From: CALHVX01 sp964640725
GTDB taxonomy: Bacteria; Pseudomonadota; Gammaproteobacteria; Pseudomonadales; Azotimanducaceae
Assembly (NCBI GenBank): GCA_964640725.1
Contig: CAZXIJ010000033.1
Span: forward strand, 1-36,669
DNA: 36,669 nucleotides
Direction of reading: 5' to 3'
The translations under genes were made by a program, and so were the position numbers. Numbering within the stretch: position 1 is the first letter of the stretch; every line of letters begins with the position of its first letter. The notes beneath the pieces were generated by a model. It was not told the DNA's origin and searched no databases. It saw only the letters and a list, made by a program, of their open reading frames with translations. Positions 7,518-15,656 of this stretch are shown here, in pieces.

Positions 7518-8861
7518 TCAGCCTTCCTTCTCTATCTGGGTCAACATATTGCGGAGCACAGGGCCGTACTCGTACTTGCCCGGGCAGGCATAGGTGCACA
7601 GCGCCAGGTCTTCTTCGTCGAGCTCCAGGCAGCCCAGGCCAATGGCCGTTTCGATATCGCCCACCAGCAGGCTGCGCAGCAGCTGTGTGGGCAGGATGTC
7701 CATGGGCATGACGGTCTCAAAGGTACCGATGGGCACCATGCCGCGTGGGCTGCCGTTGGTGGTCGTCGAGAAACTCACCTGCTTCTTGCCCAGCCACTTG
7801 GACAGGTAGATCGGAAACACCGAGTGCCGGTCCAGGCCCGGGGACAGGTAGCCGAACAGCTGTCGGTCGCTGTCTTCCGGCAGCACCGTCACCTGCTGGT
7901 GATACCGACCCAGGTAGGCCACGGGACCCGCGGCGGTCCGACCCGACAGGACGGGCCCGGAGATCGCGCGCTGGCTGCCCTCCCCCAGCTCGCCGGCTGT
8001 CAGCTCATCGATGTTGGCTCCGAGCCGGGTGCGCAGCAGCCGTGGGCTTTGCGCACCTGGCCCGCCAATGGCCACGATTCGAGACGGGTCCAGACGGCCG
8101 GTGACAAACAGCCGGCCGGCTGCGATGACGTCCTGATAGCCGATGTACCAAACGGTTTTCGCTGCGTTGACCGGATCCAGGAAGTGAATGTGGGTGCCCG
8201 CAAGGCCCGCCGGGTGCGGACCGCTGAAGCTTTCGCTGCGCACCTGACCACCGGCGGCGGTCGGGGGCTCGAAGCCTGGCGCGTGGCAAACGTGCACCGG
8301 GCCTTCTGTGAGCTTGGCCAGCACCTTGAGGCCGTTGCTGAAGGCCTCTGGGTCGTCGGCGATGATCACGGTCGGATCTGCGGCCAGCGGGTTGGTATCC
8401 ATGGCGGTGACGAACAGCGCCGCCGGCTGCCCGTCGATCGGCGGCACTTTGCTGTAGGGCCGGGTTCGCAGGGCCGTCCACAGGCCGCTGGCGACCAGGT
8501 TGTCGACCACGGCATCCCGGGCGAGGCCGTCCAGAGCGCCGGCGTCGGTCTGCGCAAAGCTTTCCTGCGCATCGCCGTCCAGCTCGATCACGACAGACTG
8601 CAGCGCACGCTTGGCGCCGCGATTGATCTGGGTCACGCGCCCGGCACCAGGCGCCGTGTACGCCACCCCAGGGGTCTTCTTGTCGGTAAACAGCACCTGG
8701 CCAAGGCTGACAACGTCGCCTTCCTGCACCGCCATGGTCGGTTTCATGCCCGGATAGTCGTCGCCGAGCACAGCGACGCTGCGCGGGGCCCGGGTGTCGT
8801 CAATCCTTTGCTCCGGAGCGCCCGTGATGGGGAGGTCCAGTCCTTGTCGAGTTTTGATCAT
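7518..8861 (-). CDS. nqrA: Na+-translocating NADH:quinone reductase subunit A
   Basis: NqrA is the peripheral cytoplasmic subunit and first gene of the operon. The chosen ATG at 8861-8859 gives MIKTRQGLDLPITGAPEQ, the family N-terminus, and 447 residues, which is the normal length. The frame stays open upstream to 8999, but that extension (rich in Pro, Ala and Arg) does not resemble NqrA. It falls within the predicted untranslated leader. The Shine-Dalgarno sequence is weak, so leader structure may influence initiation. Transcription probably starts near 9026 from the promoter at 9033-9061. Confidence 0.97.
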   Translation of the reverse strand: MIKTRQGLDLPITGAPEQRIDDTRAPRSVAVLGDDYPGMKPTMAVQEGDVVSLGQVLFTDKKTPGVAYTAPGAGRVTQINRGAKRALQSVVIELDGDAQESFAQTDAGALDGLARDAVVDNLVASGLWTALRTRPYSKVPPIDGQPAALFVTAMDTNPLAADPTVIIADDPEAFSNGLKVLAKLTEGPVHVCHAPGFEPPTAAGGQVRSESFSGPHPAGLAGTHIHFLDPVNAAKTVWYIGYQDVIAAGRLFVTGRLDPSRIVAIGGPGAQSPRLLRTRLGANIDELTAGELGEGSQRAISGPVLSGRTAAGPVAYLGRYHQQVTVLPEDSDRQLFGYLSPGLDRHSVFPIYLSKWLGKKQVSFSTTTNGSPRGMVPIGTFETVMPMDILPTQLLRSLLVGDIETAIGLGCLELDEEDLALCTYACPGKYEYGPVLRNMLTQIEKEG

Positions 8862-9026
8862 CTGATGCGCGTGCGCGACCCTGCTGAGTGCTGCAAGACC
8901 GGCCTCTCCCATGGGCAGGGAGACCGGCGGCGAAAGCCGACATCTCGACAAAAAGAGGGGGGCATGGGTGATGGGCGACGGCTGCCCGGCTCCCACCACG
9001 GCCTCAGATCAAGTCGAAAATCTGGC
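8862..9026 (-). promoter_or_regulatory. Structured 5' leader of nqrA
   Basis: About 165 bases separate the predicted transcription start from the nqrA ATG. The leader contains a strong hairpin at 8899-8927 (CCGGTCTCCC pairing with GGGAGA, a two-base bulge, then CCGG on the transcribed strand), a small CGGC-TTTC-GCCG hairpin just before it, and a T-rich run near 8957. Cis-regulatory RNA motifs upstream of nqrA and other sodium-related genes are known, but I cannot match this one to a named class. Confidence 0.45.
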
Positions 9027-9032
9027 GCGCAA

Positions 9033-9061
9033 ATTATAGGCGTCTGGGCCAGTTATGCCAA
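9033..9061 (-). promoter_or_regulatory. Sigma70-type promoter of the nqr operon
   Basis: On the minus strand TTGGCA (9061-9056) is separated by exactly 17 bases from a perfect TATAAT (9038-9033). It lies just downstream of the gap terminator and upstream of nqrA, so the nqr operon has its own promoter. The start of transcription would be near 9026. Confidence 0.75.
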
Positions 9062-9082
9062 TGAAAGCCGTCTCGGCGCCAA

Positions 9083-9111
9083 GAAAAAGCCGCCTCGAAA
9101 AGAGACGGCTT
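9083..9111 (-). terminator. Rho-independent terminator of the GAPDH gene
   Basis: Positions 9111-9102 and 9096-9087 form a 10-bp stem (AAGCCGTCTC with GAGGCGGCTT, one wobble) around a 5-base loop. On the minus strand the stem runs into a short T tract. It starts 18 bases after the GAPDH stop codon. Confidence 0.85.
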
Positions 9112-9129
9112 GCCCAGGGTCCGGGGGCT

Positions 9130-10602
9130 CTAGAAGCCCTGCTGCTCAACATCCCGCGGAATCAACGGGTAGGAGATCCCGGCCCACTTCTGGACCACCC
9201 GGACCACCTGGCAGGCGTAACCGAACTCGTTGTCGTACCAGACGTACAGCACCGCGCTGTCGCCCTTGGTGATGATCGCTTCGCCGTCAACGATACAGGC
9301 ATGCCGGTTGCCCACAAAGTCGGTGGAAACCGCGTCCTTGGACTGCGTGTAGTCAATCTGGCGCTGCAGGTTGGAGTGCAGGGCCGTGTGGCGCAGGTAG
9401 TCCTTCAGCTCGTCGCCATCGATCGGCTTGTCGAAGGTCAGGTTCAGGATGACCAGCGAGACGTCCGGGGTCGGCACCCGAATCGCGTTGCCGGTCAGCT
9501 TGCCGTCCAGTTCCGGCATCAGCTTGACTACGGCCTTGGAAGCCCCGGTTTCGGTGATCACCATGTTCAACGCGGCGCTGCGGCCCCGACGGTTTTTCTT
9601 GTGGAAGTTGTCGATCAGGTTCTGGTCATTGGTGTAGGCGTGCACTGTTTCCATGTGCCCGGCCGTAATGCCGTACTTGTCGTTGACCGCTTTCAGGACC
9701 GGCACGATGGCATTGGTGGTGCAGGAGGCCGCCGCCAGGATGCTGTCGTTCTGGTCGATATCGTCCGTGTTGACGCCGGAGACGATGTTCTTGATGTCGC
9801 CTTTGCCCGGCGCCGTCAGGATCACTTTGCTCGCGCCCTTGCTCTTCAGGTGCTCGCTAAGGCCGGCCTCATCGCGCCAAACGCCGGTGTTGTCGATGAT
9901 GACCGCGTTGTTGATGCCGTACTCGGTGTAGTCCACCTTGTCTGGCGACGGCGCGTAGATCACCTTGATGACGTTGCCATTGGCGATCAGGCAGCTGTTC
10001 TCTTCGTCCACCCGCAGGGTGCCCTGAAAAGTGCCGTGCACCGAGTCCCGGCGCAGCAGGCTGGCCCGCTTTTGCAGGTCGTCATCGCCGCTCTTGCGCA
10101 CGACGATGGCGCGCAGCCGCAGCTGCCCGCCGCCGCCCGTTTTCTCGACCAGAAGGCGCGCCAGGAGCCGGCCAATGCGGCCGAAGCCGTACAGCACGAC
10201 GTCCTGCGGCTCTTCGATGGGCGGCACGTGGCGACCAATGACCTCGCTACACTCGCGCTCACAGAACGCCAGTGGGGTCAGATCCGGATTGCCTTCGGCT
10301 TCGGCCATATAGGCCGTTGCGAGCTTGCCGACATCGATATGGCTGGGACCAAGGTCCATTTCAGAAAGTGCCTTGACGATCGGGAAGCTCTCGAACTCCG
10401 ACAGCTCATTCTGAGCGACCTGCCGCACGTAGCGGTGGGTCTTCATAATCTGGGTCACGCTCTGGTTGTAGAGCGCGCGGTTGTAGCAGTAGGCGACGAC
10501 GTTCTTGCGGTAAAGCTGGCCAATGAGCGGGATCATCGCTTCTGCCAGGGCTTCCCGCTCTTTCCAGTCGGGAAAATAGTCGTCAAGGCTCGGTAAGGCC
10601 AC
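9130..10602 (-). CDS. gap: Glyceraldehyde-3-phosphate dehydrogenase, long form with N-terminal extension
   Basis: The 490-residue protein has a GAPDH core beginning at about residue 134 with the NAD-binding GFGRIGRLLARLL. It continues with the catalytic ASCTTNA (Cys294) and ends with WYDNEFGYACQVVRVV. GAPDH interconverts glyceraldehyde 3-phosphate and 1,3-bisphosphoglycerate. The first 130 residues form a helical extension absent from the 335-residue glycolytic enzyme but present in the long Gap of Pseudomonas (PA3001) and marine relatives, which sits beside nqr and mfd there too. The start is a GTG at 10602-10600 with AGAGGA 6 bases upstream. The neighbouring terminator and separate nqr promoter suggest it is transcribed alone. 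Confidence 0.95.
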   Translation of the reverse strand: MALPSLDDYFPDWKEREALAEAMIPLIGQLYRKNVVAYCYNRALYNQSVTQIMKTHRYVRQVAQNELSEFESFPIVKALSEMDLGPSHIDVGKLATAYMAEAEGNPDLTPLAFCERECSEVIGRHVPPIEEPQDVVLYGFGRIGRLLARLLVEKTGGGGQLRLRAIVVRKSGDDDLQKRASLLRRDSVHGTFQGTLRVDEENSCLIANGNVIKVIYAPSPDKVDYTEYGINNAVIIDNTGVWRDEAGLSEHLKSKGASKVILTAPGKGDIKNIVSGVNTDDIDQNDSILAAASCTTNAIVPVLKAVNDKYGITAGHMETVHAYTNDQNLIDNFHKKNRRGRSAALNMVITETGASKAVVKLMPELDGKLTGNAIRVPTPDVSLVILNLTFDKPIDGDELKDYLRHTALHSNLQRQIDYTQSKDAVSTDFVGNRHACIVDGEAIITKGDSAVLYVWYDNEFGYACQVVRVVQKWAGISYPLIPRDVEQQGF

Positions 10603-10857
10603 GTTCGTTCCTCTGTTTGCTATCCGGTGTGCGGCTGCGACTTAGAGGACCGTCTGGCGACGCGTCCTGCTGCAGCCATGCCCCTCTCGGGGCGCGCATT
10701 GTAGACCGGAATTCTACGGGAACGGCGAGGAAACGAATGAGGCGCGCCGCATGATCTTGTGACACAAATGTAGTTTCGGCGCGCTTGCAAGCCCAAGGGG
10801 CCTCAGGCGCAAACTCCGACAGCCATCTCGGCGGCCAGGGTCGTCGAGGCGCTTGCG
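10603..10857 (-). promoter_or_regulatory. Intergenic region upstream of GAPDH
   Basis: This 255-base spacer separates korB from the GAPDH start. On the minus strand TACAAT (10703-10698) is a possible -10 box without a clear -35. Nearby are a short CCCC-TCTC-GGGG hairpin (10681-10692), GTAGA/TCTAC inverted arms (10701-10717), and an 11-base dyad TTGTGACACAA at 10757-10767 that could be an operator. No T-tailed terminator for the korAB operon was found, so some read-through into gap is possible. Confidence 0.35.
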
Positions 10858-11913
10858 CTAGCGGTATCCGGCGTTGATACGCTCGAGCGCTTCCTGGCCA
10901 GGATTCAGCTCTTTTTCTGTCAGTTCGTTCAGCGGCACCTGAGTGGTGCCCATGATCGCGTGACAGTCCACGGAATCCGGATCCACATACAGCAGCCCTG
11001 TCACCACATCGCCCTGCTCCTGGGCCCGCTGAACACGCGCCAAAGCGCCCACTCGGTCGTGGGGGTCGTAGCTGTCATCCAGCTTCTGCAGACGCAGCTC
11101 CGAGCCGTCAGGCATGCTGACGCTGGTGGAGGTGCCAGGTTCGTAGCTGGCCGTAATCTCCTGCGCACCGGCCACGTAGTCCACGGACACCACAGCCCCG
11201 GCGTGATCGCGCACGTACTGGTAGCTCTTGGTCGAGCCTTCGTGGTTGTTGAAGGCAACACAGGGCGACACCACATCGATGAACGCCATGCCTTCGTGCA
11301 TGAGGCCCGCCTTGATCAGGGGTACCAGCTGCGCCTTGTCACCGGAAAAGCTCCGGCCGACAAAGCTGGCGCCCAGCTGCAGGGCCAAACTCGCCAGATC
11401 AATGGGGGCGTACAGGTTGGGCACGCCTTTCTTGCTGGTCGAGCCCTTGTCGTTGGTTGCCGAGAACTGGCCCTTGGTCAGCCCGTAGGTGCCGTTGTTG
11501 TCGACGATATACAGCATGTTGATGCGGCGTCGAACAATGTGCGCAAACTGGCCGAGGCCAATGGACGCGCTGTCGCCATCGCCAGACACGCCAATACAGT
11601 GCAGGTCCCGGTTCGCGAGGTTCGCGCCAGTCATGACGCTCGGCATCCGGCCGTGTACCGAGTTGAAGCCGTGCGAGTGATTCAGAAAGTAGCTGGGCGT
11701 CTTGCTCGAGCAGCCAATGCCGGACACTTTGGCAAAGCGGTGCGGCGGCAGGGACAGCTCAGCACAGGCCTGCACAATCGCAGCGCTGACGGAATCGTGG
11801 CCACAGCCAGCGCAGAGCGTCGACACCGCGCCCTCGTAGTCGCGCCGGGTCAGCCCCAGCTCGTTCACCGGCAGCCGCGGGTGATGGGCCTTCGGTTTGG
11901 CAACAAAAGTCAT
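10858..11913 (-). CDS. korB: 2-oxoacid:acceptor oxidoreductase, beta (ThDP) subunit
   Basis: The 351-residue product is the thiamine-diphosphate subunit of a pyruvate/2-oxoglutarate:ferredoxin oxidoreductase-type enzyme. It has CAGCGH (Cys34, Cys37), GIGCSS (Cys68) and SPC (Cys218), the four ligands of the proximal [4Fe-4S] cluster. The ThDP/Mg motif GDGD lies at 111-114, followed by NNGTYGLTKGQFS. The enzyme oxidatively decarboxylates a 2-oxoacid to acyl-CoA. 2-Oxoglutarate is the usual substrate for this two-subunit KorAB arrangement, but pyruvate or a branched 2-oxoacid cannot be excluded. Its ATG overlaps the korA stop by 4 bases (ATGA). Confidence 0.93.
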   Translation of the reverse strand: MTFVAKPKAHHPRLPVNELGLTRRDYEGAVSTLCAGCGHDSVSAAIVQACAELSLPPHRFAKVSGIGCSSKTPSYFLNHSHGFNSVHGRMPSVMTGANLANRDLHCIGVSGDGDSASIGLGQFAHIVRRRINMLYIVDNNGTYGLTKGQFSATNDKGSTSKKGVPNLYAPIDLASLALQLGASFVGRSFSGDKAQLVPLIKAGLMHEGMAFIDVVSPCVAFNNHEGSTKSYQYVRDHAGAVVSVDYVAGAQEITASYEPGTSTSVSMPDGSELRLQKLDDSYDPHDRVGALARVQRAQEQGDVVTGLLYVDPDSVDCHAIMGTTQVPLNELTEKELNPGQEALERINAGYR

Positions 11914-13739
11914 GAGCGCACCTCGGTGAGCCGCGGCAACGCCGCTTGCGCAAAGTGATCGGAGATCTGGCTCTGAATCGTGTCTGCAGAAATCGACAGG
12001 CCGGCGTAGTACAGCACCGGGATCAGCCGCCCGGGGTCAACCCCCAGCTCGTTCACCAGCAGGGTTTTCATTTGCGCATCGCGGTTCTGCTCAACCACGA
12101 ACAGCAGCTCGTGCTCCTGCACAAAGGCCTCGACCTCGGCGCCAAAGGGGAATGCACGCAGGCGCATCTCGTCGAGCTCGATGCCCTCCTCCCGCAGCCG
12201 GTCCAGCGCTTCCGTCATGGGCAGCGCCGTGGTGCCGTAAAAAATCACGCCATAGCGCCGCTTGACCGAGGCGATCTCTGCCTTGGGTACCAGGCCGCGC
12301 GCGGTTTCCCACTTGAGCTCCAGGCGCTCCATGTTGGCCTGGTAGTCATCCGGAGACTCGGTATAAGCCGCGTATTCGTTGCGCGACGTGCCGCGAGTAA
12401 AGAACGCACCCTTGTCCGGATGCGTGCCCGGATAGGTGCGGTAGCCGATGCCGTCGCCGTCGACATCCAGATAGCGCCCAAAGCGCTCCACAGATTCCAG
12501 GGCCTGCGCGTCCAGCACCTTGCCGCGGTCGTAGCGCCGCGCGTCGTCCCAGGCGAAGGGCTCGGACAGGTTGTCATTCATGCCCAGCTCGAGGTCGCTC
12601 AGGACCAGAATGGGCGTTTGCAGCCGGTCGGCCAGGTCCAGCGCATCGGCGCCAAAATCGAAGCACTCCCGGGGCGTGGCCGGCAGCAGCACCGGGTGCT
12701 TGGTGTCGCCATGGGACGCGTAAGCTGCGCCCATCAGGTCCGACTGCTGCGTGCGGGTGGGCATGCCGGTCGACGGCCCGGCGCGCTGGATGTCCCAAAG
12801 CACCGCCGGTAGCTCGGCAAAGTACGCAAGGCCCAGGAACTCGCCCATGAGCGACACGCCCGGACCGCTGGTGGCGGTGAATGACCGCGCGCCGTTCCAG
12901 CCGGCACCAATGACCATGCCGATCGCGGCCAGCTCGTCCTCTGCCTGCACGATAGCGAAGTTTTTGGTCTCGCCGTCCTCACCGCGCCGCAGCTGGTTCG
13001 CGTAGCGCTCAAAGGCTTCGGCGACGGAAGTCGACGGCGTGATCGGGTACCAGGCACAAACCGTTGCGCCGCCGTACAGGGCACCGAGGGCAGCAGCCGT
13101 ATTGCCATCGACCATGATCCGGTCGCCCACCGCATCGCTGCGCCGAACGCGCAGCGGCAAGGGCCCGCCCAGGTGTTCCCGAGCATAGTCCCGGCCCAGC
13201 GTGAGCGCATCGATATTGGGGGCGATCAGTCGGTCCTTGCCCCGGTACTGATCGGCGACCATGCCAGTGATGACGTCGAAATCAATATCGAGCAACGCCG
13301 CCAGCGCGCCCAGATAGGTAATGTTCTTGAACAGGCCGCGCTGCTTTAAGTCTGTGAACTGCGCGATCATGAGTCGCGACAGCGGCACGCCGATCTCGTG
13401 AATGTCGTCGCGCTGCAGGGACTTGGCCAGCGGCTTCGTGTTGTCGTAGAACAGGTAGCCGCCCGGGCGCACGCTGGTGACGTCTTCCGCGAGGGTCTCG
13501 GCGTTCATGGCGACCATGATGTCGACGCCTTCGCGACGGCCCAGATAGTTCTGCTCGCTGACACGCACTTCAAACCAGGTCGGCAGCCCCTGAATGTTCG
13601 ACGGGAAGATGTTGCGTGTGGCCACGGGAATGCCCATGCGGAACAGCGCTTTCGCAAACATGCCGTTGGCGCTGGCACTGCCGGAGCCGTTGACGTTCGC
13701 GAAGCGAATCACGAAGTCGTTGTAAATCACATCGCTCAT
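11910..13739 (-). CDS. korA: 2-oxoacid:acceptor oxidoreductase, fused gamma-alpha subunit
   Basis: The 609-residue protein joins the gamma domain (about 1-190, starting with NVNGSGSASANGMFAKA) to the alpha pyrimidine-binding domain (from about 210), with YPITPST at 231-237 and TSGPGVSLMGEFLGLAYFAELPAV. This gamma-alpha fusion is the KorA architecture. It pairs with the beta subunit downstream to form the 2-oxoacid and CoA active site. The ATG at 13739-13737 is chosen because it overlaps the upstream gene's stop as ATGA and begins at the gamma fold; the open frame further upstream lies inside the neighbouring gene. Confidence 0.93.
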   Translation of the reverse strand: MSDVIYNDFVIRFANVNGSGSASANGMFAKALFRMGIPVATRNIFPSNIQGLPTWFEVRVSEQNYLGRREGVDIMVAMNAETLAEDVTSVRPGGYLFYDNTKPLAKSLQRDDIHEIGVPLSRLMIAQFTDLKQRGLFKNITYLGALAALLDIDFDVITGMVADQYRGKDRLIAPNIDALTLGRDYAREHLGGPLPLRVRRSDAVGDRIMVDGNTAAALGALYGGATVCAWYPITPSTSVAEAFERYANQLRRGEDGETKNFAIVQAEDELAAIGMVIGAGWNGARSFTATSGPGVSLMGEFLGLAYFAELPAVLWDIQRAGPSTGMPTRTQQSDLMGAAYASHGDTKHPVLLPATPRECFDFGADALDLADRLQTPILVLSDLELGMNDNLSEPFAWDDARRYDRGKVLDAQALESVERFGRYLDVDGDGIGYRTYPGTHPDKGAFFTRGTSRNEYAAYTESPDDYQANMERLELKWETARGLVPKAEIASVKRRYGVIFYGTTALPMTEALDRLREEGIELDEMRLRAFPFGAEVEAFVQEHELLFVVEQNRDAQMKTLLVNELGVDPGRLIPVLYYAGLSISADTIQSQISDHFAQAALPRLTEVRS

Positions 13740-15529
13740 CCGTTGGCCTCCGCCAGCATCCGCACCTGCGGCACCTGAACGGCCGACTTCTGCATGTCCC
13801 AGGCGTTCGTCGGGCAGCGCTCGGCACAGAGCCCGCAATGCAGGCAAACGTCTTCGTCTTTCACCATCACGCGCCCCGTGGGCAAGGCGTCAGACACATA
13901 TAGCGCCTGCTCAGGGTTGTCCGCCGGCGCCATGAGCATGGTTCGCAGCTGCTCTTCTTCGGCATTTTCCGTAAAGGAAATGCAATCCATGGGGCAGATA
14001 TCGACGCAGGCATCGCACTCGATGCACAGCTTGTCCGCAAACACCGTCTGGACGTCGCAGTTCAGGCACCGCTGCGCCTCGCGCTCGCCCAGGGCCCGGT
14101 CAAAGCCAAGCTCGACTTCGACCTTGATGTCGTTCAGGGCGATTTCCTTGTCGACCTGCGGCACCAGGAAGCGAGCGGCCGGATCGTGCTCGGCATCGTA
14201 AGCCCACTCGTGCATGCCCATCTTCTGGCTGATCAGGTTCACGCCCGGCGGTGGCCGGTCCTTTTCAAGGTCGCCCCCCTGGCAGAACAGATGGATAGAG
14301 ATCGCCGCCTTGTGCGCATGGGCCGACGCCCAGATGATGTTTTCCGGGCCAAAGGCAGAGTCACCGCCAAAGAACACCTTCGGCAGGGTGCTCTGCAGCG
14401 TGTCCTCGTCCAGCACCGGGCAATCCCACTTGTCGAATTCGATGCCGATGTCGCGCTCGATCCACGGGCAGTGGTTTTCCTGGCCAATGGCCATGAGCAC
14501 GTGGTCGCACGCCATGAAGACGTCATCTTCGCCGGTAGGCTCGTAGCGCAGCCGGCCGTCTTCGCCCTTTACGGGCTCGACGCACTCGAAGACGATGCCT
14601 TTGAGCTTGCCGTTTTCGTGCACAAACTCTTTTGGCGGACGGTTGTTGATAATCGGGATGCCCTCGGCCATGGCATCTTCTTTTTCCCAGTCCGACGCTT
14701 TCATGACTTCGAAGGCGCTACGCACCACCACGTTCACGGACTCGGCCCCCAGCCGCAGGGCGGTTCGGCAGCAATCCATGGCGGTGTTGCCGCCGCCCAT
14801 GACAATGACTTTGCCCTGAATCGAGTCGGTATGGCCAAAGGCCACGCTCGACAGCCAGTCAATGCCGATGGAGATGTGCGCGTCCACTGCTTCCCGGCCG
14901 GGCAGCTTCAGATCCCGGCCCCGGGGCGCGCCGGTGCCGATGAAGTAGGCGTCGTACTCCTTGTCGAGCATGGCCTTGAGGCTCTTGACCTCGTAGTTGA
15001 AGTGGGTCTTCACGCCCATGTCCAGAACCAGGTTGACCTCTTCGTCCAGCACTTCTTCCGGCAGCCGGAACGCGGGAATCTGGCTGCGCATCATGCCGCC
15101 GCCCGCCGGGTCCTTATCGAACAGATGCACCTCGTAACCAAAGGGCATGAGGTCCCGGGCAACGGCCAGGCTCGCAGGCCCGGCACCCAGCAGCGCGACC
15201 CGCTTGCCGTTCTTCTGCTCCGGCACCTTGGGCAGATAGGGCGTGATGTCGCCCTTGTTGTCGGCCGCGACGCGCTTCAGACGGCAGATCGCCACGGGCT
15301 TTTCTTCAGTTCGCACCCGGCGACAGGCCGGCTCACAGGGACGGTCACAGGTTCGGCCAAGAATGCCCGGGAAGACGTTGGAGTCCCAGTTGAGCATGTA
15401 TGCATCCGTGTACTGCTCCCGGGAGATCATCCGGATGTAGTCAGGGACCGGTGTGTGCGCAGGACAGGCCCATTGGCAGTCCACAACTTTGTGGAAGTAG
15501 TTGGGATCCAGGATATCCGTCGGTTTCAC
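13736..15529 (-). CDS. GltD-like NAD(P)-binding flavoprotein fused to a two-cluster ferredoxin
   Basis: The 597-residue protein has four parts. An N-terminal Fe-S segment carries cysteines 18, 22, 61, 65 and 69, as in the small subunit of glutamate synthase. An FAD site GAGPAS lies at 115-120. An NAD(P) site GGGNTAMDC lies at 245-253, followed by FFGGDSAFGPENIIWA. The C-terminal ferredoxin has Cys502/505/508/512 and Cys562/565/568/572 for two [4Fe-4S] clusters. It is first in an ATGA-coupled operon with korA and korB. I infer that it carries electrons from KorAB to NAD(P)+, or the reverse, in one complex. It is not a glutamate synthase subunit here: no gltB is present. The start is GTG with GGGGAGG 9 bases upstream. 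Confidence 0.9.
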   Translation of the reverse strand: MKPTDILDPNYFHKVVDCQWACPAHTPVPDYIRMISREQYTDAYMLNWDSNVFPGILGRTCDRPCEPACRRVRTEEKPVAICRLKRVAADNKGDITPYLPKVPEQKNGKRVALLGAGPASLAVARDLMPFGYEVHLFDKDPAGGGMMRSQIPAFRLPEEVLDEEVNLVLDMGVKTHFNYEVKSLKAMLDKEYDAYFIGTGAPRGRDLKLPGREAVDAHISIGIDWLSSVAFGHTDSIQGKVIVMGGGNTAMDCCRTALRLGAESVNVVVRSAFEVMKASDWEKEDAMAEGIPIINNRPPKEFVHENGKLKGIVFECVEPVKGEDGRLRYEPTGEDDVFMACDHVLMAIGQENHCPWIERDIGIEFDKWDCPVLDEDTLQSTLPKVFFGGDSAFGPENIIWASAHAHKAAISIHLFCQGGDLEKDRPPPGVNLISQKMGMHEWAYDAEHDPAARFLVPQVDKEIALNDIKVEVELGFDRALGEREAQRCLNCDVQTVFADKLCIECDACVDICPMDCISFTENAEEEQLRTMLMAPADNPEQALYVSDALPTGRVMVKDEDVCLHCGLCAERCPTNAWDMQKSAVQVPQVRMLAEANG

Positions 15530-15656
15530 GCAGCGTCGCCTCCCCTTCGCTGTAGCACAGGCGTGGACTCGGGCGTGAAGACGGCGCGAAATCCAGCTCC
15601 TGCCCGAAGGTTAACCACTTGCCCGGCAAGCGTCTACGCAGCGGGGCGGGGCGAAA
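15530..15656 (-). promoter_or_regulatory. Region upstream of the 2-oxoacid oxidoreductase operon with two palindromes
   Basis: This spacer holds two adjacent perfect palindromes: GGTTAACC at 15609-15616 and the 13-base CTTGCCCGGCAAG at 15618-15630. They lie 80-101 bases before the GTG start and could be an operator pair, or the second could be a short hairpin ending the retropepsin transcript. No convincing -35/-10 pair was found. The ribosome binding site GGGGAGG ends 9 bases before the start codon. Confidence 0.35.

Noticed and set aside
10757..10767. TTGTGACACAA dyad as a CRP or FNR site
   Set aside because: It resembles neither full consensus (FNR needs TTGAT-N4-ATCAA, CRP needs TGTGA-N6-TCACA); kept only as a possible unnamed operator.
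13740..13847. N-terminal extension of KorA
   Set aside because: The extra 36 codons lie inside the upstream gene in another frame. The ATGA overlap and the gamma-domain start support the ATG at 13739.
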